Notes: generated by a model from the letters alone, not told the origin. 64,000 nucleotides of DNA from Bacillus vallismortis (GCF_004116955.1 NZ_CP026362.1:248001-312000); one strand, 5' to 3'. Shown: positions 8,728 through 21,963, counted from the stretch's first letter. Numbers and translations are program-made.

Positions 8728-9924
8728 ATGCTGAAACAAAACGTTATATCAGAAACAAAAGCGGAGCATGTGCTTCACGAGTATCAGCCGGGTGATTTTT
8801 TCATCGCATCCCCTCATCGCGTGCTGTTAGCGAAAGGTGTAAGGGAAATCGTACCGAAGGCAGAAGGGCAAAACCAAATTGAAACCCTTTCCAGACGTAT
8901 TACAGAAACGCTGCGTCAAGCGAAGCAATCGGGACAAAGCCGCCCGCTTGTTGTCGGAGCCGTTCCTTTTGACCATGTAAAAGAAGCTCGGCTTATTGTT
9001 CCTGAAGAGGTGCGCTCATCAGGACCGCTTCAATTTGATTACGCGGAGAATGAACAGCAGCCGGAACATACATACCACATAGAGCCTGTTCCTGCACCGG
9101 AAGAATACAAAAATGGCGTCGAGCAAGGACTGGCACGCATTGCCAATGGCACGCTCAGCAAGATCGTCATGTCCAGAACGCTGCATTTGACATCGTCAGA
9201 ACCGATTCAGACGGATGAACTGCTTCGCCATCTGGCGCGGCATAACACGCACGGCTACACATTTGCCGCAGACGTGTCCAGCCAAGCGGAACCGTCTTCC
9301 CGCCGAACATTGCTCGGTGCAAGTCCAGAGCTTCTCGTTTCAAGAATGGGAACCCATGTCGTTTCCAATCCATTAGCCGGCTCAAGGCCTCGCAGTGATG
9401 ATCCTGTGGAAGACCAGGGCCGGGCTGCTGAATTGCTTTCTTCCGCAAAGGATCTCCATGAGCATGCGGTTGTGGCTGACGCGGTTGCGGCAGCGCTGCG
9501 GCCTTTCTGCCGGACGCTGGATGTCCCGGATAAGCCTTCGTTGATCCAAACGGAGACGATGTGGCATCTGTCCAGTGTGATTAAGGGAGAACTTTCCGAT
9601 CCGTCTGTAACCGCACTGGAATTGGCTGCCGCGCTCCATCCGACACCAGCCGTCTGCGGGACACCGACTGATCTTGCAAGAGAAGCAATTCTCAGCATTG
9701 AACCTTTTGACCGCGGTTTCTTCACGGGCATGCTTGGCTGGTGCGATGATGCGGGGGACGGAGAATGGATCGTGACGATCCGCTGTGCAGAGGCAAAAGA
9801 ACGCTCGCTTCGCCTGTATGCAGGAGCCGGTGTTGTTGCCGGATCAAAACCCGAGGACGAGCTTCAGGAAACATCCGCGAAGTTTCGGACAATGCTGCGG
9901 GCGATGGGCGTGAATCATATATGA
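8728..9924 (+). CDS. dhbC: Isochorismate synthase DhbC
   Basis: Encodes 398 residues from the ATG at 8728, nine bases after AAAGGAGG; an ATG at 8722 is only three bases from the same site and is unlikely. The C-terminal chorismate-binding domain is seen from about residue 130, with [29 protein letters not shown] and the end [19 protein letters not shown]. It converts chorismate to isochorismate for DhbB. It belongs to the same family as MenF and EntC; the operon context decides the role. Confidence 0.95.
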   Translation: MLKQNVISETKAEHVLHEYQPGDFFIASPHRVLLAKGVREIVPKAEGQNQIETLSRRITETLRQAKQSGQSRPLVVGAVPFDHVKEARLIVPEEVRSSGPLQFDYAENEQQPEHTYHIEPVPAPEEYKNGVEQGLARIANGTLSKIVMSRTLHLTSSEPIQTDELLRHLARHNTHGYTFAADVSSQAEPSSRRTLLGASPELLVSRMGTHVVSNPLAGSRPRSDDPVEDQGRAAELLSSAKDLHEHAVVADAVAAALRPFCRTLDVPDKPSLIQTETMWHLSSVIKGELSDPSVTALELAAALHPTPAVCGTPTDLAREAILSIEPFDRGFFTGMLGWCDDAGDGEWIVTIRCAEAKERSLRLYAGAGVVAGSKPEDELQETSAKFRTMLRAMGVNHI

Positions 9925-9952
9925 TCAGAATGAATTGCTGGAGGGATGCAAC

Positions 9953-11572
9953 ATGTTGAATGGATGTACGCCTTGGCCTGATGAGATAGCTGAGGCATAT
10001 CGGAAGAATGGCTGCTGGGCCGGTGAGACGTTTGGGGATTTGTTAAGGGACCGGGCTGCCAAACATGGAGACCGCATCGCAATTACTTGCGGAAATGCCC
10101 ATTGGAGTTATCAGGAGCTTGACACAAGGGTTGATCGCCTGGCTGCCGGTTTTCAGAAGCTCGGCATTCAACAGATGGATCGTGTTGTGGTGCAGCTGCC
10201 GAATATCGCAGAGTTTTTTGAAGTCATTTTCGCGCTCTTCCGTCTGGGGGCGCTCCCGGTCTTCGCACTGCCTTCACATCGAAGCAGTGAAATTACATAT
10301 TTTTGCGAGTTTGCTGAAGCGGCTGCTTATATCATTCCCGACTCTTATTCCGGCTTTGACTACCGTTCACTTGCCAGACAGGTTCAAAGCAAATGGCCAT
10401 CTTTAAAACATGTCATTGTCGCAGGTGAGGCAGAGGAATTTTTGCCGCTGGAGGATTTGCATACAGAACCTGAAACCTTTCCTGAGGTCAAAGCTTCGGA
10501 CGTGGCTTTCCTTCAGCTTTCTGGCGGAAGCACCGGCCTCTCGAAACTGATTCCGAGGACCCACGATGATTATATTTACAGTCTGAAGCGGAGTGTAGAG
10601 GTCTGCTGGCTCGACCACAGCACGGTGTATTTGGCGGCATTGCCGATGGCGCACAATTATCCGCTGAGCTCTCCTGGAGTTCTCGGCGTATTATACGCTG
10701 GTGGAAGAGTGGTATTATCTCCTTCTCCAAGTCCGGATGACGCATTTCCTTTGATTGAACGGGAACAAGTCACGATTACCGCTCTCGTTCCGCCTCTTGC
10801 GATGGTATGGATGGAGGCGGCATCCACACGCGATGACGACCTATCCAGCCTTCAAGTGCTGCAGGTCGGCGGCGCCAAGTTTAGCGCTGAAGCTGCGCGA
10901 AAGGTAAAAGCTGTATTCGGCTGTACGCTGCAGCAGGTGTTCGGAATGGCAGAGGGTCTGGTCAATTATACGAGACTGGATGACTCTGAGGAAGTCATTG
11001 TCAACACCCAAGGAAAACCGATGTCCCCATTTGATGAAGTGCGTGTTTGGGATGATCAGGATCGTGACGTAAAACCCGGTGAAACAGGGCATCTGCTGAC
11101 GCGTGGGCCGTACACGATTCGGGGTTACTATAAGGCAGAAGAGCATAACGCCGCTTCATTTACGAAGGACGGTTTTTACCGCACAGGTGACATCGTCAGG
11201 ATGACACCAGGCGGCTACATTGTCGTTGAAGGCCGTGCGAAGGACCAAATTAACCGCGGGGGAGAAAAAGTGGCGGCTGAAGAGGTAGAAAATCATCTGC
11301 TGGCGCATCCGGATGTCCATGATGCGGCAATGGTCTCCATGCCTGACCAATTTCTTGGCGAAAGATCTTGTGTGTTCATTATTCCCCGGGATGAAGCCCC
11401 GAAAGCCGCAGCGCTCAAAGCGTTTTTGAGAGAACGCGGACTGGCTGCATACAAGATCCCCGACCGCATTGAATTTGTTGGCTCCTTCCCGCAGACAGGG
11501 GTGGGAAAAGTCAGCAAAAAAGCGCTTCGAGAAGCCATTGCCGAGAAGCTTCTTGCAGGTTCAAAAAACTAA
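9953..11572 (+). CDS. dhbE: 2,3-dihydroxybenzoate-AMP ligase DhbE
   Basis: Encodes 539 residues from the ATG at 9953, after TGGAGGG. It is a stand-alone adenylation enzyme that activates 2,3-dihydroxybenzoate and loads it on the carrier domain of DhbB. The phosphate-binding loop SGGSTG is at residues 190-195. The motifs FGMAEGL, YRTGDIV and [14 protein letters not shown], with the late catalytic Lys in [11 protein letters not shown], are all present. The gap to dhbC is 28 bases. Confidence 0.96.
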   Translation: MLNGCTPWPDEIAEAYRKNGCWAGETFGDLLRDRAAKHGDRIAITCGNAHWSYQELDTRVDRLAAGFQKLGIQQMDRVVVQLPNIAEFFEVIFALFRLGALPVFALPSHRSSEITYFCEFAEAAAYIIPDSYSGFDYRSLARQVQSKWPSLKHVIVAGEAEEFLPLEDLHTEPETFPEVKASDVAFLQLSGGSTGLSKLIPRTHDDYIYSLKRSVEVCWLDHSTVYLAALPMAHNYPLSSPGVLGVLYAGGRVVLSPSPSPDDAFPLIEREQVTITALVPPLAMVWMEAASTRDDDLSSLQVLQVGGAKFSAEAARKVKAVFGCTLQQVFGMAEGLVNYTRLDDSEEVIVNTQGKPMSPFDEVRVWDDQDRDVKPGETGHLLTRGPYTIRGYYKAEEHNAASFTKDGFYRTGDIVRMTPGGYIVVEGRAKDQINRGGEKVAAEEVENHLLAHPDVHDAAMVSMPDQFLGERSCVFIIPRDEAPKAAALKAFLRERGLAAYKIPDRIEFVGSFPQTGVGKVSKKALREAIAEKLLAGSKN

Positions 11573-11600
11573 AACAAACAATTTGAGAGGGAGTGTTCAA

Positions 11601-12533
11601 ATGGCTATACCTGCCATTCAGCCGTATCAAATGCCGAAAGCGTCTGATATGCCGAAAAACAAAGTTTCATGGGTGCCTAATCCCAATCGGGCAGTTCTGT
11701 TAATACACGATATGCAAAACTATTTTGTCGATGCTTTCACGGCGGGATCGTCACCAGTAACAGAGCTTTCAGCAAATATACGGAAGCTGAAGGATCAATG
11801 TGCCCAGCTTGGAATTCCTGTTGTCTATACCGCGCAGCCTGGAAGCCAAAACCCGGCTGATCGGGCGCTGCTGACAGACTTTTGGGGTCCGGGGTTAAAC
11901 AGCGGCCCTTATGAGGAGAAAATCATCACCGAACTGGCACCGGAAGATGCTGATCTCGTGCTGACAAAATGGAGATACAGCGCGTTTAAGAGAACGAATC
12001 TGCTTGAGATCATGCGCAAAGAGGGGCGCGATCAGCTGATCATTTCGGGGATTTACGCCCATATTGGCTGTCTTGTTACAGCATGTGAAGCATTTATGGA
12101 GGACATTGAAGCCTTTTTCGTGGGAGACGCGGTTGCTGATTTTTCATTAGAAAAACATCAAATGGCGCTTGATTATGCGGCGGGGCGCTGCGCATTTACC
12201 GTGATGACTGACAGTCTTCTCGATCAGCTGAAGAATGCGCCTGCACCTGCTCAGAAAACGTCCGTAACGACTGGCAAAGAAGTGTTTACATGTGAGAACA
12301 TCCGTAAACAAATTGCTGAACTCCTTCAAGAAACACCTGAGGAAATTACAGATCAAGAGGATTTGCTCGAACGCGGGCTTGATTCGGTAAGGATCATGAC
12401 ATTGGTAGAACAATGGCGCCGTGAAGGAGCTGAGGTGACATTCGTTGAACTGGCTGAACGCCCGACGATCGAAGACTGGCAGAAATTGCTCACAACCCGC
12501 CAGCAAGTGCTGCCAAACGCGGATTATTTATAA
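11601..12533 (+). CDS. dhbB: Isochorismatase / aryl carrier protein DhbB
   Basis: Encodes 310 residues from the ATG at 11601, after GAGAGGGAG. Residues about 1-210 are the isochorismatase ([29 protein letters not shown]) that splits isochorismate to pyruvate and dihydro-dihydroxybenzoate. A Pro/Ala-rich linker follows. The C-terminal aryl carrier domain has its phosphopantetheine site at S262 in [10 protein letters not shown]. As far as I recall the 168 protein is two residues longer, so the linker may differ slightly. Confidence 0.96.
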   Translation: MAIPAIQPYQMPKASDMPKNKVSWVPNPNRAVLLIHDMQNYFVDAFTAGSSPVTELSANIRKLKDQCAQLGIPVVYTAQPGSQNPADRALLTDFWGPGLNSGPYEEKIITELAPEDADLVLTKWRYSAFKRTNLLEIMRKEGRDQLIISGIYAHIGCLVTACEAFMEDIEAFFVGDAVADFSLEKHQMALDYAAGRCAFTVMTDSLLDQLKNAPAPAQKTSVTTGKEVFTCENIRKQIAELLQETPEEITDQEDLLERGLDSVRIMTLVEQWRREGAEVTFVELAERPTIEDWQKLLTTRQQVLPNADYL

Positions 12534-12552
12534 AGGGAGGGTAAACAAACGG

Positions 12553-15500
12553 ATGCCTGATACAAAAGACCTTCAATATTCTTTGACCGGAGCGCAAACC
12601 GGCATATGGTTTGCACAGCAGCTTGATCCGGACAATCCAATCTACAATACGGCGGAATATATAGAAATCAATGGAACACTCAATATTGCTCTTTTTGAAG
12701 AAGCTTTGCGGCGTGTGATAAAGGAAGCGGAATCGCTGCATGTCCGCTTCGGTGAAAACATGGACGGGCCTTGGCAGATGATGAACCTGTCTCCAGATGT
12801 ACAGCTGCATGTCATTGATGTCAGCTCTGAGCCTGATCCGGAAAAAACAGCATTACACTGGATGAAGGCCGATTTGGCAAAGCCAGTCGATTTAAGACAT
12901 GACCCTTTGTTCAATGAAGCTCTGTTTTTAGCCGGACCTGATCGTTTCTTTTGGTATCAGCGCATTCACCATATTGCGATTGACGGCTTCGGTTTTTCCC
13001 TCATTGCCCAGCGTGTGGCAAGTACGTATGCCGCGCTTATGAAAGGACAATCAACTGATGGTCGTTCCTTTGGTTCTCTCCGGGCCATTTTGGAGGAGGA
13101 TGCAGATTATCGCGCATCAGAGCAGTACGAGAAGGATCGCCAATTCTGGCTGAATCGTTTTGCTGATGAACCTGAGGTTGTGAGTTTGGCTGATCGGGCG
13201 CCAAGAACATCTAACCGTTTTCTTCGTCATACGGCGCATCTGCCTCTATCTGATGTAAACACGTTAAAAGAAGCGGCGCGCTATTTCTCAGGAACCTGGC
13301 ATGAAGTCATGATTGCGGTGACAGCTGTTTATGTGCACCGCATGACTGGCTCTGAGGATGTTGTGCTCGGTCTTCCTATGATGGGACGGATAGGGTCCGC
13401 ATCACTGAAAGTGCCGGCTATGGTGATGAATCTTCTCCCTCTCCGGCTTTCCGTCAGCTCTTCGATGAGCTTTTCTGAACTTATTCAGCAAATTTCCCGG
13501 GAAATCCGCAGTTTACGGCGACATCATAAGTATCGCCATGAAGAGCTTCGGCGAGATCTGAAATTGATAGGAGAAAACCATAGGTTATTTGGACCGCAAA
13601 TGAACCTCATGCCATTTGATTACGGGCTCGATTTTGCCGGGGCCCGGGGAACAACGCATAATCTCTCAGCCGGTCCTGTCGATGATCTATCAATCAATGT
13701 CTATGACAGAACGGACGGCAGAGGGCTGCGGATTGATATAGACGCGAATCCTGAGGTTTACAGCGAGTTTGATATTCAGCTTCATCAGCAGCGTATTTTG
13801 CAGTTGCTGCAAACGGCTTCAGCCGGGGAAGACATGCTGATAGGGCAAATGGAGCTTCTATTGGCAGAGGAGAAAAAACAAGTCATTCGTGAATGGAATG
13901 AGACGGCAAAATCTGAGAAGCTGCTCAGCCTTCGGGACATGTTTGAAAGGCAGGCAATCCTTACACCTGAACGTATCGCTCTCATATGTGATGGCGTTCA
14001 AGTAAACTATCAAGAGTTAAATGAAAAGGCAAACCGTCTCGCGCATCTGTTGATCGAAAAAGGGCTTGGACCGGAGCAATATGTCGCTTTGGCGCTGCCG
14101 CGTTCCCCAGAGATGGTAGCTTCGATGCTTGCTGTACTAAAGACTGGTGCGGCGTATCTTCCGCTCGATCCCGAGTTTCCGGCCGATCGAATTTCTTACA
14201 TGCTCAAGGACGCAAAACCTTCATGCATCTTAACGACTGAGGAAATAGCAGCCCGTCTGCCTGATGACCTGTCTGTTCCGCAGCTTGTGCTTGATCAGAC
14301 TGTGACGCAGGAGATTGTAAAACGTTATTCGCCTGGCAATCCCAATGTATCGGTTTCTCTTGCCCATCCTGCGTATATCATCTATACCTCAGGATCAACA
14401 GGAAGGCCGAAGGGTGTCGTTGTTACGCTGAAAAGCTTGAGTAATTTTCTGCTGTCCATGCAGGAGGCATTTTCTCTAGGAGAAGAAGACAGGCTGTTGG
14501 CTGTGACGACTGTCGCTTTTGATATTTCGGCATTGGAGTTATTTCTTCCGCTTATCAGCGGGGCGCAAATCGTGATCGCTAAGAAAGAAACGATCCGTGA
14601 GCCACAGACATTAGCTCAAATGATTGAATATTTCGATATCAATATTATGCAGGCGACACCGACACTATGGCATGCTCTGGTGGCGAATGAACCTGAGACA
14701 CTTCGGGGGCTCAGAGTGCTTGTTGGAGGCGAGGCGCTGCCGAGCGGCCTTTTGCAGGCGCTACACGAGCTCCAGTGTCCAGTCACGAACTTATACGGCC
14801 CGACTGAAACAACGATTTGGTCTGCAGCAGCTTTTCTTGAAAAAGGGGTGAAGGGCGTTCCGGCGATTGGCAAACCGATTTGGAACACGCAGGTATATGT
14901 GCTTGATCACGGTTTGCAGCCGGTGCCGCCGGGCGTTGTCGGAGAGCTTTATATTGCAGGAACCGGCTTGGCCAGAGGTTATTTCCGCCGCCCTGATTTA
15001 ACGGCTGAGCGCTTTATTGCAGATCCATACGGACCGCCGGGGACTCGGATGTATCGAACCGGAGACCAGGCCCGCTGGCGCGCTGATGGCTCTTTGGACT
15101 ATATCGGACGGGCGGATCATCAAATTAAAATCCGCGGATTCCGAATTGAACTTGGAGAAATTGATGCCGTGATTGCCAAGCATCCGGACATTGAACAGGC
15201 CGCGGTTGTCGTTCGGGAAGATCAGCCGGGAGACAAACGATTGGTTGCATATATGGTTGCTGCAGAAGCTATTGATACTGCCGAGCTTCGCCGTTATGTG
15301 GGCGCCAGTCTTCCAGATTATATGGTGCCGGCGGCATTTGTGGAGATGGACGAACTGCCATTAACACCTAATGGCAAGCTTAATCGAAAAGCGCTGCCAG
15401 CGCCTGATTTTAGTACATCTGTCAGCGATCGGGGACCGAGGACGCCACAAGAAGAGATATTGTGTGATTTGTTTGCCGAGGTTCTTGGTTTGGCACGCGT

Positions 15501-18500
15501 CGGCATTGATGACAGTTTCTTCGAGCTTGGCGGTCATTCTCTTCTTGCAGCCCGTTTGATGAGCCGCATTCGTGAGGTAATGGGCGCCGAACTCGGTATC
15601 GCCAAGCTCTTTGACGAACCGACAGTAGCCGGACTAGCTGCCCATCTTGACCAGGCGCAGAGTGTGCGTCCCGCGTTGCAAAGAGCTGAGCGGCCTGAAA
15701 AGATCCCGCTATCTTTTGCCCAGCGCCGGCTGTGGTTCCTCCATTGCCTGGAAGGGCCGAGCCCCACTTATAATATTCCGGTTGCTATCCGTTTGTCGGG
15801 TGAGCTGGATCAAAGTGTGCTGCAAGCGGCACTTTATGATCTCGTCTGCCGCCATGAAAGCCTTCGGACGATCTTCCCCGAATCACAGGGGACATCCTAT
15901 CAGCATATTTTAGACGCTGATCAAGCCCGGCCTGTTTTACATGTTACAGAAATGGCTGAGAAGGAACTTTCTGAGCGGCTTGCCGAAGCTGTGCGCTACA
16001 GTTTTGATCTTGCAGCTGAACCTGCTTTTCGTGCCGAGCTTTTTGTCATCGGTCCTGGCGAGTGCGTGCTGCTCCTCCTCGTGCATCATATTGTCGGAGA
16101 TGGCTGGTCCTTAACGCCTCTGACCCGAGATCTTGGGGCGGCATATGCGGCTCGCTGCCACGGAAAAGCTCCTGAATGGGCGCCCCTTGCTGTGCAATAT
16201 GCAGACTATGCGCTTTGGCAGCAAGAACTGCTTGGAAGCGGCGATGATCCAAATAGTTTGATTGCCGGACAGCTTGCTTTCTGGAAAGAAACCCTCAGGA
16301 ATTTGCCTGATCAGCTTGAACTGCCAACAGATTATTCACGTCCGGCTGAGCCGAGTCATGATGGGGATACGATTCATTTCCGCATTGAGCCCGAGTTGCA
16401 CAAGCGATTACAGGAGCTGGCCCGCGCAAATAGGGTGAGTCTGTTTATGGTGCTTCAATCCGGTCTCGCCGCTTTATTGACAAGGCTTGGGGCGGGCACT
16501 GATATTCCGGTCGGCAGTCCGATCGCGGGGCGGAATGATGATGCGCTGGGCGATTTGGTGGGGCTGTTTATCAATACATTGGTGCTCAGAACCGATACGT
16601 CCGGTGATCCAAGCTTCCGTGAGCTTCTTGACAGAGTGAGGGAAGTGAATCTGGCAGCCTATGAAAATCAGGATCTGCCGTTTGAGAGACTCGTTGAGGT
16701 GCTCAATCCGGCTCGATCGCGTGCGACGCATCCTTTATTCCAAATCATGCTTGCGTTCCAAAACACACCGGATGCTGAACTGCATCTTCCTGACATGGAC
16801 AGCAGCCTGCAGATCCATAGTGTCGGTTCTGCCAAGTTTGATTTGACGCTTGAAATCAGTGAAAACCGTCTTGCTGACGGGACTCCAAACGGATTGGAAG
16901 GGCTGCTCGAGTACAGCACGGATCTTTTCAAGCGGGAAACTGCACAAGCTCTTGCTGACCGTCTGATGCGCCTGCTTGAGGCTGCCGAATCTGATCCCGA
17001 CCAGCACATCGGAAATCTGGACATCCTTGCACCAGAGGAGCGCAGCAACATGGTGACAGATTGGCAAAGTGTTTCTGACAAGCTTCCGCACGCATGTTTG
17101 CCGGAGCAGTTTGAGAAGCAGGCTGCTTTAAGCCCGGATGCCATTGCCGTTGTGTATGAAGATCAGGCGCTGAGGTATGCTGAGCTGAATGAACGAGCAA
17201 ATCGGCTTGCCCGAATGCTGATCAGTGAAGGCGTCGGGCCGGAGCAATTTGTCGCTTTGGCACTGCCTCGGTCATTGGAAATGGCTGTCGGGCTATTGGC
17301 GGTGCTGAAAGCCGGCGCAGCTTATTTGCCTCTCGATCCTGACTATCCGGCAGACCGAATCGCTTTTATGCTGAAGGATGCGCAGCCGGCGTTTATCATG
17401 ACGAACATAAAAGCTGCAGCGCACATTCCGCCAGCGGAAAATGTGCCGAGAATCATACTGGATGATCCCGAACTTGCAGAGAAACTAAACAGATACCCTG
17501 CTGAGAATCCAAATAATACAGATAGAATTCAGCCGCTTTCTCCTTTGAATACGGCGTATGTCATATATACATCAGGCTCAACGGGTGTTCCAAAAGGTGT
17601 GATGATTCCTCACCAAAACGTTACGCGTTTATTTGCAGCCACTGATCACTGGTTCCATTTCAGCTCAGACGATATCTGGACCATGTTCCATTCCTATGCG
17701 TTTGACTTTTCGGTGTGGGAGATTTGGGGTCCTCTGCTGCATGGCGGACGTCTTGTGATCGTGCCTCATCACGTCAGCAGATCGCCAGAATCGTTTCTCC
17801 GCCTGCTTGTCAAAGAGGGGGTGACCGTTCTGAATCAGACACCGTCCGCTTTCTATCAGTTGATGCAAGCGGAACGGGAGCAGCCGGATCTCGGTCAGGC
17901 ACTCAGTCTGCGCTATATCATTTTTGGCGGGGAAGCGCTTGAACTCAGCCGTCTAGAGGATTGGTATAAAAGCCACCCTGAAAATAGACCGCAGCTGGTC
18001 AATATGTATGGGATTACAGAAACGACGGTGCATGTCAGCTATATTGAATTAGACCGAGAAATTGCGGCTTTACGGGCAAACAGCTTGATCGGCTGCGGCA
18101 TTCCCGATCTTGGCGTATATGTGCTGGATGAGCGCTTGCAGCCGGTGCCGCCGGGTGTTGCCGGAGAGATGTATGTATCAGGAGCGGGATTGGCAAGAGG
18201 CTATCTAGGGCGGTCTGGCCTAACAGCGGAACGCTTCATAGCCGATCCGTTCGGTCCTCCGGGCACTCGGATGTATCGAACTGGAGATGTGGCCCGCCTC
18301 CGCGCTGACGGCTCTCTCGACTACGTCGGCCGTGCCGATCACCAAGTGAAAATTCGGGGCTTCCGGATTGAACTGGGAGAGATTGAAGCTGCGCTCGTTC
18401 AGCATTCGCAGCTTGAAGATGCGGCAGTAATCGTGCGTGAGGATCAGCCGGGAGATAAACGGTTGGCAGCTTATGTCATACCTTCTTCGGAAGAAACGTT

Positions 18501-19692
18501 TGATCCGGCGGAACTGCGCAAATATGCTGCTGAGAGGCTCCCGGATTACATGGTGCCTTCTGCCTTTGTGGCGATGGAAGAATTGCCGTTGACACCGAAT
18601 GGAAAGCTTGACCGTAAAGCGCTGCCCGCTCCGAATTTCACAGCAGCAGTGACAGGACGCGGACCAAGAACACCGCAGGAAGAAATTCTCTGTGACCTGT
18701 TTATGGAGGTGCTTCACTTGCCGCGTGTCGGTATTGATGACCGTTTCTTTGATGTAGGCGGCCATTCCTTGCTTGCTGTTCAGCTGATGAGCCGCATCCG
18801 TGAAGCGCTCGGCGTTGAACTCAGCATCGGCATCCTATTCGAAGCGCCGACTGTTGCCGGGCTTGCTGAAAGACTTGAAATGGGATCAAGCCAAAGCGCA
18901 CTTGACGTTCTGCTGCCTCTCCGAACAAGCGGAGACAAGCCTCCTTTATTCTGTGTGCATCCGGCAGGCGGTCTCAGCTGGTGCTATGCCGGTTTGATGA
19001 CGAATGTAGGAACCGATTATCCGATCTACGGATTGCAGGCACGGGGTATCGGTCAGCGCGAGGAGCTTCCGGAAACTCTTGATGACATGGCTGCTGATTA
19101 TATTGAACAAATCAGAACGGTTCAGCCGAAAGGCCCGTACCATCTGCTGGGCTGGTCCCTTGGCGGGAATGTTATTCAAGCAATGGCAACCCAGCTGCAA
19201 AATCAAGGAGAAGAAATATCTCTGCTGGTGATGCTGGATGCCTACCCGAACCACTTCCTTCCTATAAAAGAGGCGCCGGATGATGAGGAAGCGCTTATTG
19301 CCCTTCTGGCGTTAGGCGGGTACGATCCAGACAGCTTAGGGGATAAACCGCTTGATTTCGAAACGGCGATTGAGATTCTCCGCCGTGACGGCAGCGCGCT
19401 TGCGAGCCTGGATGAATCAGTCATTTTAAATCTGAAGAACACCTATGTCAATTCTGTCGGCATTTTAGGCTCATATAAGCCGAAAACCTTCCGTGGAAAT
19501 GTCTTGTTTTTCAGATCTACAATCATTCCTGAATGGTTTGATCCGATTGAACCAGATTCGTGGAAGCCTTATATTAACGGACAAATTGAACAAATCGACA
19601 TCGACTGCCGCCATAAAGATCTTTGCCAGCCCGAACCGCTCGCTCAAATCGGCAAGGTTCTCGCTGTCAAACTGGAAGAAATGAATAAATAA
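12553..19692 (+). CDS. dhbF: Bacillibactin nonribosomal peptide synthetase DhbF
   Basis: Encodes 2379 residues. Domain order is C-A-T-C-A-T-TE. The first condensation domain has HHIAIDG at 139-145. The first adenylation domain shows [10 protein letters not shown], fitting a glycine pocket, and its carrier Ser is S996 in GGHSLL. The second condensation domain has HHIVGDG from 1178. The second adenylation domain has [10 protein letters not shown], fitting threonine, and its carrier Ser is S2072. The thioesterase nucleophile is S2202 in GWSLGG. It joins 2,3-dihydroxybenzoate, Gly and Thr three times and closes the trilactone. The ATG at 12553 follows AAAGGGAGG with a rather long spacer. Confidence 0.96.
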   Translation: MPDTKDLQYSLTGAQTGIWFAQQLDPDNPIYNTAEYIEINGTLNIALFEEALRRVIKEAESLHVRFGENMDGPWQMMNLSPDVQLHVIDVSSEPDPEKTALHWMKADLAKPVDLRHDPLFNEALFLAGPDRFFWYQRIHHIAIDGFGFSLIAQRVASTYAALMKGQSTDGRSFGSLRAILEEDADYRASEQYEKDRQFWLNRFADEPEVVSLADRAPRTSNRFLRHTAHLPLSDVNTLKEAARYFSGTWHEVMIAVTAVYVHRMTGSEDVVLGLPMMGRIGSASLKVPAMVMNLLPLRLSVSSSMSFSELIQQISREIRSLRRHHKYRHEELRRDLKLIGENHRLFGPQMNLMPFDYGLDFAGARGTTHNLSAGPVDDLSINVYDRTDGRGLRIDIDANPEVYSEFDIQLHQQRILQLLQTASAGEDMLIGQMELLLAEEKKQVIREWNETAKSEKLLSLRDMFERQAILTPERIALICDGVQVNYQELNEKANRLAHLLIEKGLGPEQYVALALPRSPEMVASMLAVLKTGAAYLPLDPEFPADRISYMLKDAKPSCILTTEEIAARLPDDLSVPQLVLDQTVTQEIVKRYSPGNPNVSVSLAHPAYIIYTSGSTGRPKGVVVTLKSLSNFLLSMQEAFSLGEEDRLLAVTTVAFDISALELFLPLISGAQIVIAKKETIREPQTLAQMIEYFDINIMQATPTLWHALVANEPETLRGLRVLVGGEALPSGLLQALHELQCPVTNLYGPTETTIWSAAAFLEKGVKGVPAIGKPIWNTQVYVLDHGLQPVPPGVVGELYIAGTGLARGYFRRPDLTAERFIADPYGPPGTRMYRTGDQARWRADGSLDYIGRADHQIKIRGFRIELGEIDAVIAKHPDIEQAAVVVREDQPGDKRLVAYMVAAEAIDTAELRRYVGASLPDYMVPAAFVEMDELPLTPNGKLNRKALPAPDFSTSVSDRGPRTPQEEILCDLFAEVLGLARVGIDDSFFELGGHSLLAARLMSRIREVMGAELGIAKLFDEPTVAGLAAHLDQAQSVRPALQRAERPEKIPLSFAQRRLWFLHCLEGPSPTYNIPVAIRLSGELDQSVLQAALYDLVCRHESLRTIFPESQGTSYQHILDADQARPVLHVTEMAEKELSERLAEAVRYSFDLAAEPAFRAELFVIGPGECVLLLLVHHIVGDGWSLTPLTRDLGAAYAARCHGKAPEWAPLAVQYADYALWQQELLGSGDDPNSLIAGQLAFWKETLRNLPDQLELPTDYSRPAEPSHDGDTIHFRIEPELHKRLQELARANRVSLFMVLQSGLAALLTRLGAGTDIPVGSPIAGRNDDALGDLVGLFINTLVLRTDTSGDPSFRELLDRVREVNLAAYENQDLPFERLVEVLNPARSRATHPLFQIMLAFQNTPDAELHLPDMDSSLQIHSVGSAKFDLTLEISENRLADGTPNGLEGLLEYSTDLFKRETAQALADRLMRLLEAAESDPDQHIGNLDILAPEERSNMVTDWQSVSDKLPHACLPEQFEKQAALSPDAIAVVYEDQALRYAELNERANRLARMLISEGVGPEQFVALALPRSLEMAVGLLAVLKAGAAYLPLDPDYPADRIAFMLKDAQPAFIMTNIKAAAHIPPAENVPRIILDDPELAEKLNRYPAENPNNTDRIQPLSPLNTAYVIYTSGSTGVPKGVMIPHQNVTRLFAATDHWFHFSSDDIWTMFHSYAFDFSVWEIWGPLLHGGRLVIVPHHVSRSPESFLRLLVKEGVTVLNQTPSAFYQLMQAEREQPDLGQALSLRYIIFGGEALELSRLEDWYKSHPENRPQLVNMYGITETTVHVSYIELDREIAALRANSLIGCGIPDLGVYVLDERLQPVPPGVAGEMYVSGAGLARGYLGRSGLTAERFIADPFGPPGTRMYRTGDVARLRADGSLDYVGRADHQVKIRGFRIELGEIEAALVQHSQLEDAAVIVREDQPGDKRLAAYVIPSSEETFDPAELRKYAAERLPDYMVPSAFVAMEELPLTPNGKLDRKALPAPNFTAAVTGRGPRTPQEEILCDLFMEVLHLPRVGIDDRFFDVGGHSLLAVQLMSRIREALGVELSIGILFEAPTVAGLAERLEMGSSQSALDVLLPLRTSGDKPPLFCVHPAGGLSWCYAGLMTNVGTDYPIYGLQARGIGQREELPETLDDMAADYIEQIRTVQPKGPYHLLGWSLGGNVIQAMATQLQNQGEEISLLVMLDAYPNHFLPIKEAPDDEEALIALLALGGYDPDSLGDKPLDFETAIEILRRDGSALASLDESVILNLKNTYVNSVGILGSYKPKTFRGNVLFFRSTIIPEWFDPIEPDSWKPYINGQIEQIDIDCRHKDLCQPEPLAQIGKVLAVKLEEMNK

Positions 19693-19707
19693 AGGGGGAA
19701 GAAAGAG

Positions 19708-19917
19708 ATGGTAAATCCTTTTGAAGATGCGAATGGCACGTATTTAGTGCTGATTAATGAGGAGGGCCAATATTCTCTGTGGCCCGGTTTTATCGATGTG
19801 CCGAGCGGCTGGACAGTCGTTCATGAGCAGAAAGGGCGTGAAGCTTGTCTGGACTATATCCAATCGCATTGGAGCGATATGAGGCCAAATAGCCTAAAAA
19901 CGGTTGAAAATGTGTAA
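19708..19917 (+). CDS. MbtH-like protein of the dhb operon
   Basis: Encodes 69 residues of the MbtH family, small proteins that bind and activate adenylation domains of peptide synthetases. Typical features are [24 protein letters not shown], the Trp in [10 protein letters not shown], and the C-terminal [19 protein letters not shown] precedes the ATG and the gap to dhbF is 15 bases, so it is the last gene of the dhb operon. It probably assists DhbF, and perhaps other synthetases in the cell. Confidence 0.92.
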   Translation: MVNPFEDANGTYLVLINEEGQYSLWPGFIDVPSGWTVVHEQKGREACLDYIQSHWSDMRPNSLKTVENV

Positions 19918-19925
19918 TTGCAAAA

Positions 19926-19956
19926 AAGAGACTGCTCGCCGCAGTCTCTTTCTTCT
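19926..19956 (+). terminator. Terminator of the dhb operon
   Basis: AAGAGACTGC at 19926-19935 pairs with GCAGTCTCTT at 19941-19950 around TCGCC, followed by a T-rich run. Confidence 0.85.
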
Positions 19957-19958
19957 AT

Positions 19959-20637
19959 TTACGCAGGCGTTTGGGTATGATCACAATCTCTGACCGGGTT
20001 TCCGTTTTCATCCGTACACCAAGATTGGGATAAAAATGCTAAAAACACAGCGGCCCACTGATCGGCAAATTGAATCAGAATGCCTCCGTCATGCCATGAA
20101 CCGTTGTCTTTTTTCCAGCGGCTATCCATTGCATTTCCTTGATTCATATGGATATTGTGCATGCCGTTAGTCGGAGTAAATCCGAATATTTTATCTGCAG
20201 CCTGTTCCGGCCCGAATTTTGAGCCAAAAAAGATAAACCGGCGCTTTCTCTACTAGCGCTTTCTTCATGTACGTTTCAATGAAATCATTTAAATCATTAT
20301 CAGGCCCCGTAATTTCATGCCGCAAAGGCTTCATTTCCCGCGAGTCAAACAAATGGCCCCGCACGTAATCCAGTGCGATTTCACGGTTTGCCTCAGTGAT
20401 CCTTGCGTATCCATACGGCATGTTCGGAAGGGTGGTGATCGTGCTTGAATCAAACTGATCATCTGCCACATACAATACTTCAGATTCCTCAGAGCTGGAC
20501 ATCACATTGATGGCGCACCTGTAATACGTATTCTCCTCACCAAGCACTTTGACTTGGAAATGAGGACTGTCATCATCTGTTTCCCGCTTCATGTCTAAGA
20601 CAATGCCTTTTAAAACGCCATATTGCTGAACAGCCAT
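19959..20637 (-). pseudogene. yukJ: yukJ interrupted by a single-base frameshift
   Basis: A conserved DUF2278-type protein of unknown function, split in two frames. The ATG at 20637 follows AAAGGGGG and runs for 148 residues to a stop at 20191. Reading a run of six T (minus strand; A6 at 20226-20231) as five T restores the frame: LFGSKFGPEQAADKIFGF leads straight into the downstream open frame (MHNIHMNQGNAMDSRWKK to the stop at 19959). The repaired product would have 225 residues, close to the usual YukJ length. The break may be a real mutation or a sequencing error in the homopolymer. It removes the last third, which is rich in conserved Trp and His. Confidence 0.85.
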
Positions 20638-20705
20638 ATGAATCCCCCTTTATGATCGAGTTCATCGTCTTAGTTCGTGAAATGGTTCCTCTTTTCCTTT
20701 TAAAA

Positions 20706-20741
20706 GATAAAAAAGCCTGCAGAAAATCTTTCTGCAGGCTT
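20706..20741 (-). terminator. Terminator of ald
   Basis: AAGCCTGCAGA at 20713-20723 pairs with TCTGCAGGCTT at 20731-20741. On the minus strand it is followed by T6. Confidence 0.9.
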
Positions 20742-20749
20742 CATGTGAA

Positions 20750-21886
20750 TTAAGCACCCGCTACAGATGACTCATCCTCTAAAGCCTTCTCTGCAGGTAC
20801 ATACTCGTATCCTAAATCCTTTGCCACAGCCTCATAGGTCACGTGTCCGTTCGCTGTGTTTAAACCGGCTCTCAGTGCCGCATTGTCTGCGAGCGCTTTT
20901 GCTGCTCCTTTGTTCGCGATTTGCAGCGCGTATGGAACAGTAACGTTTGTCAGCGCGATTGTTGATGTCCGAGGGACAGCGCCCGGCATGTTTGCCACAG
21001 CGTAGTGGACAACGCCGTGTTTTTCATATGTCGGCTGATCATGTGTGGTAATATGGTCGACAGTTTCGACGATGCCGCCTTGGTCAATCGCAACATCGAC
21101 AATCACTGAACCAGGGTTCATTTGTTTTACCATTTCCTCGGTGACAAGAGTCGGAGCTTTAGCACCCGGAATTAATACCGCGCAAATGAGAAGATCCGCT
21201 TCCGCCACAGCATCTGCGATATTGACCGGATTTGACATTAACGTTTTCAGCTGATGGCCGAAAATGTCATCAAGCTGGCGCAGGCGGTCTGCGTTTAAGT
21301 CGATGATAGTCACGTCTGCACCGAGTCCGACAGCCATTTTCGCAGCGTTTGTGCCGACGGCGCCTCCTCCGATAATCGTTACTTTGCCGCGGGAAACGCC
21401 TGGCACTCCGGCAAGCAAAATGCCTTTTCCGCCCTTGGGTTTCTCCAAAAATTGAGCTCCGATTTGCGCTGCCATTCTGCCTGCAACCTCTGACATTGGC
21501 GTCAGAAGCGGCAATGACCGGCCGTCACTAACCGTTTCGTATGCGATCGCCGTAACGCCTTTTTCTTTCAAGGCCTGTGCAAGCTTAGGCTCAGCTGCCA
21601 AATGAAGGTACGTAAACAGCACAAGTCCTTCACGGAAGTAGACGTATTCTTCCGGCAGCGGTTCTTTGACCTTCATGACCATTTCAGCGTTCCATACCTG
21701 TTTCGGATCAGCAATGATTTCCGCTCCTGCTGATTCATAGGCTTCGTTTTCAAATCCGCTTCCAAGGCCCGCGCCTGTTTCAACGAGCACCCGGTGGCCG
21801 TTTGAAATGAGCTGAGAAACGCCCCCAGGTGTTAGTGCCACACGGTTTTCGTTGTTTTTTATCTCTTTAGGAACCCCTATGATCAT
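20750..21886 (-). CDS. ald: L-alanine dehydrogenase
   Basis: Encodes 378 residues from the ATG at 21886, preceded by AGGAGGAGACAG; the frame runs upstream but this is the family length and start ([16 protein letters not shown]). The enzyme deaminates alanine to pyruvate and ammonia with NAD+, allowing growth on alanine and supporting sporulation. The N-terminal half carries the substrate site, and the NAD-binding fold has [17 protein letters not shown]. Near the end [15 protein letters not shown] is conserved. It lies just downstream of its activator adeR on the same strand. Confidence 0.97.
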   Translation of the reverse strand: MIIGVPKEIKNNENRVALTPGGVSQLISNGHRVLVETGAGLGSGFENEAYESAGAEIIADPKQVWNAEMVMKVKEPLPEEYVYFREGLVLFTYLHLAAEPKLAQALKEKGVTAIAYETVSDGRSLPLLTPMSEVAGRMAAQIGAQFLEKPKGGKGILLAGVPGVSRGKVTIIGGGAVGTNAAKMAVGLGADVTIIDLNADRLRQLDDIFGHQLKTLMSNPVNIADAVAEADLLICAVLIPGAKAPTLVTEEMVKQMNPGSVIVDVAIDQGGIVETVDHITTHDQPTYEKHGVVHYAVANMPGAVPRTSTIALTNVTVPYALQIANKGAAKALADNAALRAGLNTANGHVTYEAVAKDLGYEYVPAEKALEDESSVAGA

Positions 21887-21917
21887 ATCTGTCTCCTCCT
21901 GTACATGTGATGTTTTT

Positions 21918-21946
21918 AGTGTAGCTTGATTCTTTAGAAAATTCTT
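21918..21946 (-). promoter_or_regulatory. Candidate activator-dependent ald promoter
   Basis: On the minus strand TACACT (21918-21923) could be a -10 box, but the hexamer 17 bases upstream (AAGAAT) is a poor -35. This fits dependence on the activator AdeR. It lies in the 101-base gap between adeR and ald, after the adeR terminator. Confidence 0.35.
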
Positions 21947-21963
21947 TGTTTGAATAAGAAAAT

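Noticed and set aside
16668-17144. Long minus-strand open frames inside dhbF (also 18220-18765)
   Set aside because: Opposite-frame shadows of the G+C-rich dhbF gene; no ribosome sites and no recognisable domains.
19959-20162. 67-codon open frame as a gene of its own
   Set aside because: It continues YukJ once a one-base frameshift is corrected and lacks its own ribosome site.
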